Below are positions 1-7,887 of a stretch of DNA of 52,819 bases, in pieces. Origin of the DNA: a virus. The notes below the pieces were generated by a model. That model was given only the letters and a program-made list of their open reading frames with translations. It was not told the DNA's origin and searched no databases. Every line of letters starts with the position of its first letter. The first letter of the stretch is position 1. A program made the translations under genes and the position numbers. The stretch lies in the IMG/VR virus record IMGVR_UViG_3300033984_000283, positions 1 through 52,819 of that record, one strand, 5' to 3'.

Positions 1-103
1 AGTCACTCAAGTCACCGGTATAGTTCATTCTCCCAACATTTTCTTTTAATGAGTTGGCAATCCAATTTAAATCATTTGTATCAAAAGTTCTTTCAGTAAT
101 CAT
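1..103 (-). CDS. Unknown protein, N-terminal 34 residues only
   Basis: An open frame begins with ATG at 103-101 and runs off the left edge of the window. The visible start reads MITERTFDTNDLNWIANSL and continues without a stop. Its start codon overlaps the stop of the zinc-ribbon gene by one base (TAATG), the usual sign of translational coupling in the primase operon. The fragment is too short to recognise. It is called as a gene because of the coupling and the clean reading frame; its function is unknown. Confidence 0.55.
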   Translation of the reverse strand, partial: MITERTFDTNDLNWIANSLKENVGRMNYTGDLSD

Positions 104-318
104 TACTTATCAAATAATTTAAATTCCACATTTACGTGACCACAATCATCACATCTGTATGTTGGGAACGGAACTATAGTGTCTTCCGAACTTCCTGTTA
201 ACAATTTGTTAACTTTTTTTATCATAACAACTTCTTTGAAGTAGATACTGTCACACTCCTCACATACTAATGTAGGTTGTTTTTTTAAATCAATCTTTGG
301 TTGTAATAAATCGTCCAT
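103..318 (-). CDS. Small zinc-ribbon protein (71 aa)
   Basis: This 71-residue protein carries two Cys pairs, CEEC near residue 19-22 and CDDC near residue 56-59. They are arranged as in a zinc ribbon, with a short beta-rich stretch between them. Such small proteins in phages often act as transcription or replication accessory factors, but nothing here points to a specific partner. It lies 28 bases downstream of the PD-(D/E)XK nuclease gene and is coupled to the next gene at the window edge, so it belongs to the primase operon. The zinc binding is inferred from the Cys spacing; the role is unknown. Confidence 0.7.
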   Translation of the reverse strand: MDDLLQPKIDLKKQPTLVCEECDSIYFKEVVMIKKVNKLLTGSSEDTIVPFPTYRCDDCGHVNVEFKLFDK

Positions 319-346
319 ATGTTTTTCTTTTAAATTTAGTTATTTT

Positions 347-1210
347 TTACTTCTTTGTCAAATATTTTGTCACATCCATCTTCAAGATTGTTTCTTGAAC
401 TTCTTTAGGAACACGGAACTCTTCATACTGACCAATTTCTTTTACAAGAACAATTACACATCCATACAATTTAATGTTTTCGTATTTGGTTCCTTGTAAC
501 ATTTTAATAAGAAGTTTCCCGTAAAATGGTAATTGGGTAAAATAGTGACCCAACGCATTGTTTGGTAACTTATCAAACGGGTAATACATCTTTTTGGTAA
601 AGAACGATTCTTCAAAGTTCTTCGGCTTATTACTTTTCCAGTCTGTTATCACCAAACCAAACTCAGTTTGTTCCTTATTCATAATCAACCACACCTTATC
701 CGGTTGTCCTGTATATTTCAACTCGGGGTCACCCAATACAATCTCCGTGTCCAATAACACAGCACCCCTCTCAACCATAAGGTCCAAGTAAGCCGTTCCC
801 GCAGATATCATACTATCCCCCTTTAATATTTGGGTGAAGTCACATTCAAATATGGGTTGTCTTACTTCTTTGTAATCCCCAAACATCTCAATGGTTTTCT
901 TCTCCAACATATAGTGAACTCTACTCCCCATATTGGTTGAATAGTCACCCGCCGCTTTCCACTCATCTAATAGTTGTTGTTGAACCTCAGGGTCTCCTTT
1001 GGCTTTCTTTAGTGAGATACCTTCCGTATCAAACTCCTCGTAGAAATATTTCATTACCTTACTAACAGACGGATAATCACTTCGGATTACACCGGTTTCA
1101 TCCTTCATATAATAAGTGTGGGTATCCTCAACGAATGTTAACCCAAGGTCCTCTCTTCGTTTATCTAACAACCCCCTTATTTCTTTTGCAACCTCATTTA
1201 AATCTATCAT
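347..1210 (-). CDS. PD-(D/E)XK nuclease, RecB/Cas4-like
   Basis: The 287-residue protein shows the ordered motifs of the PD-(D/E)XK fold of RecB/Cas4-like exonucleases. These are GSRVH (His99), Glu156, GQPD (Asp171), DWK (Asp190 and Lys192) and a Q-x-x-x-Y motif (Gln226, Tyr230). The last is typical of the RecB-family nuclease helix. Asp171, Asp190 and Lys192 would form the metal site. No Cys residues suitable for the iron-sulphur cluster of Cas4/AddB are seen. It starts directly after the primase stop codon, so the two are likely cotranslated. A role in DNA end processing, recombination or host DNA breakdown is plausible; the sequence does not decide between them. Confidence 0.85.
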   Translation of the reverse strand: MIDLNEVAKEIRGLLDKRREDLGLTFVEDTHTYYMKDETGVIRSDYPSVSKVMKYFYEEFDTEGISLKKAKGDPEVQQQLLDEWKAAGDYSTNMGSRVHYMLEKKTIEMFGDYKEVRQPIFECDFTQILKGDSMISAGTAYLDLMVERGAVLLDTEIVLGDPELKYTGQPDKVWLIMNKEQTEFGLVITDWKSNKPKNFEESFFTKKMYYPFDKLPNNALGHYFTQLPFYGKLLIKMLQGTKYENIKLYGCVIVLVKEIGQYEEFRVPKEVQETILKMDVTKYLTKK

Positions 1211-2110
1211 CTATTTCATTGTATAAAAATGATTATCTATATCACCTCTTAAATCAGCAACATCGGCATCACCCGTTAGTTTTATTATTTTAACCTTACC
1301 ATATAGTCTACCCCCATTTAAGTTGTGGTATAGTTTTACGGCATCTTGCCACGCATCAGCATCAAGACATATAATTATATTCCCATTTGCCTTCTCATAT
1401 AATGTATTAAGTAACAACTCCGACATATGTTTTCCCAACATAGCAATACTATTTGGTAGGAAGATAGCATCAAACGCTCCTTCACAAAGATAGATATCGG
1501 CATTCCAATTAATTGTACTTTCAAAGAAGATTATCTCATCTTTTGCCGCCTCCGGGTTCTTATACTTAGCACGACTATTTGGGTCCCAACTTCGGGCGAT
1601 AAAATAGTTTAATTCGTCCTTACTATCATAAGAAGGAATTATTATCCTACCCGAGAACGCACCCCTATCACAGAATCCAATTCCATATTTCTCAACAATC
1701 TTATCTGTAATACCACGTTGGGTTAAGTAATTATATGCCTGACGACGAACCGGATAAACTAAACTACTATCTTTGAATTTGGTAAATCCATCAGGTAGTT
1801 TTAGTTTGTCAACACGTTTCTCTTTTGGTTTGTGATTTTCCGGTTGAAGTAGGTTGTAGATTTTTTTCTGTTTCTTATTACCAAAAGTATCTATAAGTTT
1901 TCCAAGAGGTCCTTTGGTATTGTTTTCATCCCCACAACTCCAACACTTGTAGACGTGTTCAAAGTAGTTCACCTCCATATTTCCCTTATGTTGGTCTTCA
2001 TCGCATATTGGACAGTCAAAAGATATCTGACCCTTTGACTCATAGTGAAGTTTCTCATCCCCTAAGATATCGTGTAATATCTCCAATAAAATTTCCGCAT
2101 CATCTGACAT
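1211..2110 (-). CDS. DnaG-type DNA primase (T4 gp61-like)
   Basis: Synthesises RNA primers for lagging-strand replication. The N-terminus has a CHC2-like zinc finger (Cys33, Cys36, Cys56, Cys59). The C-terminal half is a Toprim domain with LCEGAFDA (Glu210, Asp214) and ICLDADA (Asp250, Asp252). The RIIIPSYD stretch near 155-162 is typical of the DnaG catalytic core. At 299 residues it is much shorter than cellular DnaG and close to the T4 gp61 size class, with no separate helicase-binding domain evident. It is the first gene after a strong Bacteroidota-type promoter whose -7 box ends only four bases before the ATG. The partner helicase is encoded far away at 38457-39839. Confidence 0.92.
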   Translation of the reverse strand: MSDDAEILLEILHDILGDEKLHYESKGQISFDCPICDEDQHKGNMEVNYFEHVYKCWSCGDENNTKGPLGKLIDTFGNKKQKKIYNLLQPENHKPKEKRVDKLKLPDGFTKFKDSSLVYPVRRQAYNYLTQRGITDKIVEKYGIGFCDRGAFSGRIIIPSYDSKDELNYFIARSWDPNSRAKYKNPEAAKDEIIFFESTINWNADIYLCEGAFDAIFLPNSIAMLGKHMSELLLNTLYEKANGNIIICLDADAWQDAVKLYHNLNGGRLYGKVKIIKLTGDADVADLRGDIDNHFYTMK

Positions 2111-2114
2111 ACAG

Positions 2115-2145
2115 CAAAGATACGAATAAAATTATTATTATCAAA
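2115..2145 (-). promoter_or_regulatory. Bacteroidota-type promoter for the primase operon
   Basis: On the minus strand, TTTG (2145-2142) is followed after exactly 19 bases by TATCTTTG (2122-2115). This matches the known Bacteroidota housekeeping promoter, TTTG with a 19-21 base spacer and TAnnTTTG. The -7 box ends four bases before the primase ATG, so the transcript would have almost no 5' leader. The region is divergent with the start of the plus-strand virion operon. Confidence 0.8.
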
Positions 2146-2171
2146 ACTTTATTAGTTTTTTAATCCCCCTA

Positions 2172-2179
2172 TATTTATG
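2172..2179 (+). promoter_or_regulatory. TATTTATG motif upstream of the first virion gene
   Basis: The motif matches TATTTATA except for its last base and sits 18 bases before the preferred ATG at 2198. The same motif lies close to several other virion gene starts. A phage-specific promoter element is one reading; an AU-rich translation-start context is another. Confidence 0.35.
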
Positions 2180-2197
2180 ATAATAACTTTTAAGCAA

Positions 2198-2419
2198 ATG
2201 CCAACGAATATTTTAATTAACGACATATCAGGAGCAACACCGTTCAATGTCTATCTATGTGACCAAACAAACGTCACTTGCGTTTATATTGATACAATCC
2301 CCGCATTGTCGTTACCATACGATTTTCAGGTCCCATCAATAATGGAAAATCAACCATCATATAATTTAAAAGTTGTCGATAATAATGGTTGCGTATCAAT
2401 CTCAAATATCTTAATTTAA
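2198..2419 (+). CDS. Small virion-type protein, short form of the shared N-terminal module
   Basis: A 73-residue protein beginning MPTNILINDISG. Its first 22 residues line up with the start of the 190-residue protein at 5703 (both reach a P-[FY]-[ND]-V-Y-[LV]-C-D motif at residues 15-22). Both also share a following beta-rich stretch ending near a D/S-x-G-C motif, and this alignment is why the ATG at 2198 is preferred. An upstream in-frame ATG at 2177 would add seven residues but lies inside the TATTTATG motif. The next gene begins one base after its stop. It is probably a small structural or fibre-associated protein: a version of the 5703 protein without the Thr-Pro tail. The function is inferred only from its neighbours. 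Confidence 0.65.
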   Translation: MPTNILINDISGATPFNVYLCDQTNVTCVYIDTIPALSLPYDFQVPSIMENQPSYNLKVVDNNGCVSISNILI

Positions 2420-2420
2420 T

Positions 2421-3482
2421 ATGCCTTGTAATTCAACATACTGTATAAGCAATACCGGATTAGTAGGTGCCGACGATAATTACATTACAGGAGGAACCTA
2501 TAATGGTGACACCTATTGGTCAGGACAAACAAGTGGTTGGACCATTTATTACTCAACCGGAACAACTAGTCAATGGTGTTTATCAGATACTTTAGGAGGA
2601 CCTTGTTACTTGACAGGTAAATCACCTTGTAGTAGTCTATGTCCTGATTTATCAAGTATTTATGTTTTTAGTGGTATATGTTTAACACCTACCCCAACAC
2701 CTACACAGAATTGTGATGTGTTAGATTTTTCCGCAATGTTTAATTGTGATTTTATTCAGACACAAACACCCACACCTACCGCTAGTGTTACTCCAACTCC
2801 GACAATAACACCATCACCAACTAATTTCTGTTCAATTATTGGTATTGACGCTAGTGGATATACCTACACACCAACTCCAACACCAACACCTACCGTAACA
2901 CCCACAATGTATTACGTAAATAATAGAAAAGCTCGATTACCTTTCTATTCATCCTTAATTGCTAGAAATTGTGACGCGTCCGGATTGGCTATCTTTACAA
3001 CAATAGAAGGACAAATTATATGTCCCGGCACTCAAAAATTCCAAGATTGTTTTGATAATAAACAATATTATTACGCTAACGAAATAACTGGTGTTCCAAC
3101 GGGAACTCAATTTGAGTTATATTCGGTTTATTTAGCACTTGTATATTACAATGGTGTGAATGAATTAAAATGTGTCTCATATTATGGTTATGATTATAAT
3201 CACGGAAACGATTCCATAATTCAAATTACAAACCCGGTTTCGTATGGTCTTTCAACAGAAGGTGATTGTATATACTGTCAACCAGATACTGTGCCAACAC
3301 CTACACCAACACGAACTCCAACAATGACACCTACCCAAACAATGACAATGACACCAACACAAACGCCAACACAAACACACACACCAACACCAACTAATAC
3401 TCCAACATCAACATTACCAATTGTTTGTTTAGATAGTGGTATGTCAGGGTATTCATTTTCAAATACTGTGTGTCTTAGTTAA
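2421..3482 (+). CDS. Cys-rich virion protein with Thr-Pro linkers
   Basis: This 353-residue protein alternates globular Cys-rich segments with linkers made of Thr-Pro repeats. Linkers lie near residues 90-98, 114-134, 150-163 and 291-333. The segment between the third and fourth linkers (about 165-290) is the largest folded part and is rich in Tyr and Cys. Such Thr-Pro strings are typical of extended, protease-resistant connectors in secreted or virion-surface proteins. No enzyme motif is visible. It follows the preceding gene by one base and precedes the 728-residue adhesin-like protein. A role as a fibre or surface-decoration protein is inferred from composition and context. Confidence 0.7.
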   Translation: MPCNSTYCISNTGLVGADDNYITGGTYNGDTYWSGQTSGWTIYYSTGTTSQWCLSDTLGGPCYLTGKSPCSSLCPDLSSIYVFSGICLTPTPTPTQNCDVLDFSAMFNCDFIQTQTPTPTASVTPTPTITPSPTNFCSIIGIDASGYTYTPTPTPTPTVTPTMYYVNNRKARLPFYSSLIARNCDASGLAIFTTIEGQIICPGTQKFQDCFDNKQYYYANEITGVPTGTQFELYSVYLALVYYNGVNELKCVSYYGYDYNHGNDSIIQITNPVSYGLSTEGDCIYCQPDTVPTPTPTRTPTMTPTQTMTMTPTQTPTQTHTPTPTNTPTSTLPIVCLDSGMSGYSFSNTVCLS

Positions 3483-3489
3483 TAGTAAT

Positions 3490-3509
3490 AAAATAAAATA
3501 AAATAAAAT
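3490..3509 (+). repeat. AAAAT pentanucleotide tandem repeat before a start codon
   Basis: Four perfect AAAAT units fill most of the 30-base gap between two virion genes and end three bases before the ATG at 3513. Tracts like this can change length by slippage and so change the spacing or A-richness of the translation start region. Whether the copy number varies is not known. Confidence 0.85.
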
Positions 3510-3512
3510 AAT

Positions 3513-5699
3513 ATGTCATTTTCAGCATCGACTTGTTTATCATATACAGGAACAACAACTTTAACGGAACCAATATCAATTTACACTTTTAGTGATGTGT
3601 TTATTACCGCAGTTACATTAAACCAAATAACAAATTGTCCGTTAGTTTTAACAGGAATACCTGATGGGACATCAACAATAAAGTTAAAATCAGCAAACTT
3701 TTATTGTTGTGATGTTCCTCTTACTTGTAATGACTTATGTACGACGTGTGATTTATCTTTTGATTCGTATTCAACAAGTTTAATTAGTAGAATAGTTGCA
3801 GGAAATTTAACAGGGTCTTGTCAACCAAGTATTGCTCAATATAGAATAAATTGGTTTAAAAGTCCTGATTTTACAACACCTGTATTTACATCAGGATATG
3901 GAACAGAATTTATCCCATACAATTATACACATCCATTAACCGGTGCAACCTCACCAATGACAATCGCGGGGACTTATACACCAATTATCGATAAAATAAA
4001 ATTAAACGGGTTAAATTACTCACAAACAGGTGGAACAGGATTTATTCAAGCAAACTTAGAATGTTTTAACTCCACAACCGTTGTGGTTCAAGCGTATAGA
4101 TGTGATAATGGTACCGAATCCGGGGATTATACACATAGAGTTCAGTTTTCAGGAGCATCTGCGGGAGTACAACCATTAATAATGTCATCAACTTTTGAAA
4201 TTTCTGCCGCAACCACAAATTATTTTGCATGGAAATTTGCAGGTTTTACAGTTCCTGACACTCTTACATTAACATATTATGGGTCACACTATAGTTATAA
4301 CCCAATTATTTTAGAAAAGTGGGTTGTAGGTATTAATACAGAAACCAATATTGACTTATTAACTCTCCCAAAATCAGGTAAAACACCTACTTATTTTTCA
4401 AAAGTAACGTCATTAACCTCATTAACTCGAAATACAGGTGATTATATAAAATTAGAAGTAACCCCAAATCCAAATAACAATCAAACAAATTGGGATTTTT
4501 ATTTTACGTGTAAAAATACTTTTAACTGTAACATATGTGCATACGATTATTTAAACACCCCATATAAAATAAAAGCATCATCTATCACAGGAACCACAGG
4601 TTCTTGTTCATCAATCAGTATTTCTTTTAACGTATCTGGATGTACAACAAATTCAATAGAAACTAATGATATTACACGATATCAAGCATCAGGTTTATAT
4701 AGTGTTAATAATACACAATATTATAATATATCAACAGACAATACCACACAACTACTACAAAATACTACGAGTCCATTGAAGTGGGTCTCAAATAGTTGTG
4801 GGGGAGGGTATCAAAAATACATAGAGCCACCTACTTGTTTATCACCCGCAAATACAAATACAATATCATTTCAAAAATCTAACACTGGTCCATTTGGTCA
4901 AGGGTTTGTTCAAATGAGTTTTAATAATTTAAGTGATTTTTCCGCATACTATTCATCATTTCTAAGTATTTTACCATATTCAGGAACACCATCAACACCT
5001 TCCCTTACAACTTATTATAGATGGTATGAATTATCAATACCGGAAAGAAGTGGTAGTCAAGTATGTGGGGATGGAACTAATATATTAAGATATCAATTTC
5101 ATTATTCTAGTGTATTAACAACCGGTTTTACCTCAGGAAACTATACTATAACGATAACAATGCCAACAATAACAAATGGTATGCCACCATATAATATTTG
5201 TGATGATAATTGTCAATCATATCACAATGGTGCAATCAATGATATTAATAATAGTTCGACCGGAACAACAAATGTTACAGCATTTACTTCAAATACCGGT
5301 TCTAGATACTTAGACCCTTTTGGGCGTGTATTCGTCTATTACCAAAACGCACCCGTAGTTGCTTCAGCATCAACCGCTTATGGATATTTTATGTATAGTG
5401 ATTGGTTAAACACAACAATGCCGTTTTCAGGTAATACATTACCTTATACACCAATCCCCACATTATCAGCATCAACGTGTAATAATTATACATCAGCAGG
5501 GACAAATGTTAGTTGGGGTGCCAGACAAATGTTCATGTATTATTATGACATAAAATTAACAGACCCTCTTAATGTCGAATCATATCAAATTTTGGCAAGA
5601 CCAATTATTAATGGAGTGTATAGTTTGACATACGATACAGTTGCAACGGTAATTAATGGTGTTCTCCAATTACCTACAAACCCATTATACACATATTAA
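3513..5699 (+). CDS. Large adhesin or fibre-like virion protein, paralogue A
   Basis: A 728-residue beta-rich protein, rich in Ser, Thr, Asn, Tyr and Cys, with no enzyme motif. It starts with a module (MSFSASTCLSY, then ISIYTFSD) found in related form at the starts of other genes in this block. It is clearly paralogous to the protein at 7888-10143. Shared landmarks include LTGSCQ near residue 99-104, a C-N-x-C-A-Y motif with YKI and TITG/SITG, and a late S-x-S-x-C motif. Even the DNA matches over 18 bases at 3807-3824 and 8197-8214. Position and composition suggest a receptor-binding fibre or tail-surface protein. The many Cys residues are unusual for a protein folded in the cytoplasm. Confidence 0.7.
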   Translation: MSFSASTCLSYTGTTTLTEPISIYTFSDVFITAVTLNQITNCPLVLTGIPDGTSTIKLKSANFYCCDVPLTCNDLCTTCDLSFDSYSTSLISRIVAGNLTGSCQPSIAQYRINWFKSPDFTTPVFTSGYGTEFIPYNYTHPLTGATSPMTIAGTYTPIIDKIKLNGLNYSQTGGTGFIQANLECFNSTTVVVQAYRCDNGTESGDYTHRVQFSGASAGVQPLIMSSTFEISAATTNYFAWKFAGFTVPDTLTLTYYGSHYSYNPIILEKWVVGINTETNIDLLTLPKSGKTPTYFSKVTSLTSLTRNTGDYIKLEVTPNPNNNQTNWDFYFTCKNTFNCNICAYDYLNTPYKIKASSITGTTGSCSSISISFNVSGCTTNSIETNDITRYQASGLYSVNNTQYYNISTDNTTQLLQNTTSPLKWVSNSCGGGYQKYIEPPTCLSPANTNTISFQKSNTGPFGQGFVQMSFNNLSDFSAYYSSFLSILPYSGTPSTPSLTTYYRWYELSIPERSGSQVCGDGTNILRYQFHYSSVLTTGFTSGNYTITITMPTITNGMPPYNICDDNCQSYHNGAINDINNSSTGTTNVTAFTSNTGSRYLDPFGRVFVYYQNAPVVASASTAYGYFMYSDWLNTTMPFSGNTLPYTPIPTLSASTCNNYTSAGTNVSWGARQMFMYYYDIKLTDPLNVESYQILARPIINGVYSLTYDTVATVINGVLQLPTNPLYTY

Positions 5700-5702
5700 T
5701 TT

Positions 5703-6275
5703 ATGACATCAATAATCCTAAATAGTATCACAGGGTTAACTTACCCATACGATGTTTACGTATGTGATGTCTATGGGAATAATTGTGGATATATTGTTCA
5801 AATTAACACACCTGTACCAGCATCTGTAGAAATTGTATTACCAATTCCATTTGATATGGCACCCGCTGTCGGTATTAAAATTATAACCTCGGATGGGTGT
5901 GAACGATTTAATATTATTAATTGTAACTCTTTATACCCAACGCCAACCCCAACAATGACTCAAACCCCAACAAACACTCTTACTCCAACACCGACACCAA
6001 CTATAACTCCAACAAACACTCTTACTCCAACACCGACACCAACTATAACTCCAACCCACACACAAACCCCAACAAACACTCTTACTCCAACACCGACACC
6101 AACTATAACTCCAACCCACACACAAACCCCAACAAACACTCTTACTCCAACACCGACACCAACTATAACTCCAACCCACACACAAACACCTACACCGACT
6201 CCAATATATTATTTAGAACAAGCCAACGGGTTTTACATTTTACAAGCCAATGGGTCAAAAATTATTATAACATAA
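5703..6275 (+). CDS. Virion protein with Thr-Pro repeat stalk
   Basis: A 190-residue protein in three parts. Residues 1-75 form the shared small module ([11 protein letters not shown], then YDVYVCD), also seen alone at 2198-2419. Residues 78-166 are an almost pure Thr-Pro stalk encoded by a 60-base tandem repeat. The last 24 residues hold two similar short strands (YLEQANG and ILQANG) ending in KIIIT, resembling the terminal beta-hairpins seen at the ends of some phage fibre proteins. The architecture suggests an anchor, a stalk and a tip. It is translated three bases after the 728-residue gene. Its exact place on the virion is unknown. Confidence 0.7.
   Translation: MTSIILNSITGLTYPYDVYVCDVYGNNCGYIVQINTPVPASVEIVLPIPFDMAPAVGIKIITSDGCERFNIINCNSLYPTPTPTMTQTPTNTLTPTPTPTITPTNTLTPTPTPTITPTHTQTPTNTLTPTPTPTITPTHTQTPTNTLTPTPTPTITPTHTQTPTPTPIYYLEQANGFYILQANGSKIIIT
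5969..6190 (+). repeat. 60-base minisatellite encoding a Thr-Pro stalk
   Basis: One partial unit (5969-6010, 42 bases) and three 60-base units (6011-6070, 6071-6130, 6131-6190) run head to tail. The second and third units are identical, and the last differs only near its end. Each unit encodes 20 residues of Thr-Pro sequence and keeps the frame, so gain or loss of a unit would lengthen or shorten the stalk without a frameshift. Confidence 0.95.
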
Positions 6276-6277
6276 AC

Positions 6278-6289
6278 TATTTATAAATA
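6278..6289 (+). promoter_or_regulatory. TATTTATAAATA element before the 212-residue virion gene
   Basis: This 12-base palindrome contains TATTTATA on the coding strand overlapped by TATAAATA, the sequence of the T4 late promoter box. It ends seven bases before the ATG at 6297. It is a candidate late promoter; the short distance would give an almost leaderless message. Confidence 0.4.
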
Positions 6290-6296
6290 AAAAGAT

Positions 6297-6935
6297 ATGC
6301 CAGATTTACCAATATCAGGATTACCCGAATTAACCGCTACAACCTCAAATGCAGAATATGCTGTTGAACTTTCGGGAACAACATATAAAATAAAACAATC
6401 AACATTAACACCGTTTCCGTTGGCATATGGTTTATTTGCCCAAACAGGTGATAGCGCTACGGTATCCGCAACCACTGTCGAGACTAGTGTAATAGGACCG
6501 GGTGTTGGGACTTTGTCTGTTCCTGCAAATAGTTTCAGAGTTGGTGATTCGTTTCAAGCATCATTCGATGGCGTTTTGTCTTGCATTAACACCGCAACAA
6601 TCCACGTTCACGTTAGAACAACTGGTGGGACATTACTCATTGATACAGGAGTAATAGATTTGGATACCTCAACCTCAAAGCCTTGGTTATTAACACTATA
6701 TTTCACGATAAGACAAATCGGGGGAACCACCGTTGCTTCAATATCATCCGGTGGACTATTCTCCTACCTTAAAGATTCTGGACTTACCTATGAAGGATAT
6801 CCATTAAGTGAGATTAATAATACGACATTTGACACCACAATAATCAACACATTATCGGTGAATGTCCAATGGAATACCACTAATGCGGGAAATCAAATAT
6901 TTTCAAGAAATTTTACACTTACTAAAATTTATTAA
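6297..6935 (+). CDS. Virion fibre-like protein with a C-terminal beta-sandwich
   Basis: A 212-residue protein. The N-terminus (MPDLPISGLPELTATTSNAE) and the following VELSGTTYKI stretch resemble the short attachment repeats found in many phage tail and head fibres. From about residue 60 to the end it is a regular alternation of beta strands rich in Thr, Val and Gly with single His and Phe positions. This is consistent with a jelly-roll or TNF-like trimer head. No catalytic motif is evident. Its 3' end overlaps the convergent small gene at 6932 by four bases. A virion role is likely; the fold is an inference from strand pattern, not from a search. Confidence 0.65.
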   Translation: MPDLPISGLPELTATTSNAEYAVELSGTTYKIKQSTLTPFPLAYGLFAQTGDSATVSATTVETSVIGPGVGTLSVPANSFRVGDSFQASFDGVLSCINTATIHVHVRTTGGTLLIDTGVIDLDTSTSKPWLLTLYFTIRQIGGTTVASISSGGLFSYLKDSGLTYEGYPLSEINNTTFDTTIINTLSVNVQWNTTNAGNQIFSRNFTLTKIY

Positions 6936-7114
6936 TCAATAGGTTTATTTTCTCTCTTACCTAAATTTTCATATATCCTTAGAAGTTTTAAGGATTCGTA
7001 GTAATTTTTTTCTAATCTATCAAGTTCCTTCTCAGGAACACCTTTGTCACAAGCCGTTTCGTAGACATTTTTAGCCTCAGTAACAACATTTGATATTGTG
7101 TCTATAAGTTTCAT
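6932..7114 (-). CDS. Small coiled-coil protein (60 aa)
   Basis: A 60-residue, highly charged, helical protein starting MKLIDTISNVV with heptad-like spacing of hydrophobic residues (Val, Leu, Leu, Leu). The ATG at 7114 is chosen over an in-frame TTG five codons upstream, because the TTG would place the TATTTATA motif inside the gene. It is the only minus-strand gene within the plus-strand virion block. Its stop overlaps the stop of the fibre gene at 6935, and its start is divergent from the gene at 7218. The function is unknown; a small regulator or chaperone is possible. Confidence 0.6.
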   Translation of the reverse strand: MKLIDTISNVVTEAKNVYETACDKGVPEKELDRLEKNYYESLKLLRIYENLGKRENKPID

Positions 7115-7117
7115 ATC

Positions 7118-7125
7118 TATAAATA
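7118..7125 (-). promoter_or_regulatory. TATTTATA motif upstream of the 60-residue gene
   Basis: On the minus strand TATTTATA ends three bases before the ATG at 7114. It is divergent from a second copy at 7191-7198 facing the plus-strand gene. The pair suggests a small bidirectional control region of about 100 bases. Confidence 0.4.
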
Positions 7126-7190
7126 TCAACTACCTCACCATTTATTAACAACAAATGTCAATTATATTTTAATAAAATCAAACTTTAGAT

Positions 7191-7198
7191 TATTTATA
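7191..7198 (+). promoter_or_regulatory. TATTTATA motif upstream of the 220-residue gene
   Basis: TATTTATA lies 19 bases before the ATG at 7218, nearly the same spacing as the related motif before 2198. It would restart transcription of the plus-strand block after the opposing small gene. Confidence 0.4.
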
Positions 7199-7217
7199 GT
7201 AAAATAAAACTTGTATA

Positions 7218-7880
7218 ATGATATATTACTTTACTTCTTGCTGTGATAGAACAAAGGTTTTTGGGGTTCCAAATAACTCTAACCCGTTTGTGCCTTGGAA
7301 TGGTTTCACAGATACTGTTGGAACAACATACGGACTTGTTATTGGTTCATACTCAGGATGCGTAACATATAGTGGTAGTTCAAACACCGTTATCACAAAC
7401 CCGCCTATACCATTAAAAAACGTATCCTCAACTCCTCCAATATTTATTTCATATAGTTGTAATCAATGTATTATTTTATTTCCTTGTTATACACCACCCG
7501 TTGTTGTACCCCCTACAATCATAGGATATCAAAACGAATGTGGAATTGTAACAATTTTACCAATGAGTGTAGTATGTGAAAGTTCTCCACCATCAGTTTG
7601 GGGTCTCGAAGATGGCGAAGTCTCGGTATCAATATCGGGAGGAACCGCCCCATATACCGTCACTTGGTTGAATAACGGAAATGTCTCACCAGCACTTGAA
7701 ATGGTTGGAAATGGTTCATACACCGCAACTACGGTTGATTTTTATGGTGATTACACGGCAACAACAGTTTGTGAAATATTCACACCAAAAATTTGCACGT
7801 TTGGTGCTAGTATAGAAGAAACTTTTGTGGAAGAATGTCTTCCTACGGTAATGTCCGGATACACATTTGATATAACTTAA
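7218..7880 (+). CDS. Virion protein with an SprB-type repeat
   Basis: A 220-residue protein. Residues 1-100 are Cys- and Pro-rich with no recognised fold. Residues about 115-185 look like one SprB repeat: an acidic DGEVSVSISGG stretch, then APYTVTW, a GNGSYTATTVD strand and a Cys. SprB repeats are known from the gliding adhesin SprB of Flavobacterium and related Bacteroidota surface proteins. This protein has the features of a phage surface or fibre component carrying a host-like adhesin domain. It is seven bases upstream of the 751-residue adhesin-like gene. The repeat assignment is from motif recognition and is fairly secure; the role is inferred. Confidence 0.65.
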   Translation: MIYYFTSCCDRTKVFGVPNNSNPFVPWNGFTDTVGTTYGLVIGSYSGCVTYSGSSNTVITNPPIPLKNVSSTPPIFISYSCNQCIILFPCYTPPVVVPPTIIGYQNECGIVTILPMSVVCESSPPSVWGLEDGEVSVSISGGTAPYTVTWLNNGNVSPALEMVGNGSYTATTVDFYGDYTATTVCEIFTPKICTFGASIEETFVEECLPTVMSGYTFDIT

Positions 7881-7887
7881 AACATAT

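Noticed and set aside
2177-2197. Earlier ATG for the first virion gene
   Set aside because: It lies within the upstream motif, and the start at 2198 aligns with the related protein at 5703.
5931-6185. Two open minus-strand frames across the 60-base repeat
   Set aside because: They are Cys/Trp/Val/Gly-only translations of the repeat in the wrong frame; the plus-strand Thr-Pro gene explains the DNA.
5969-6190. Possible CRISPR array
   Set aside because: The units are contiguous with no spacers and are coding in frame.
7115-7129. TTG start for the small coiled-coil gene
   Set aside because: An ATG at 7114 with a motif in front is more likely; the TTG would put the motif inside the gene.
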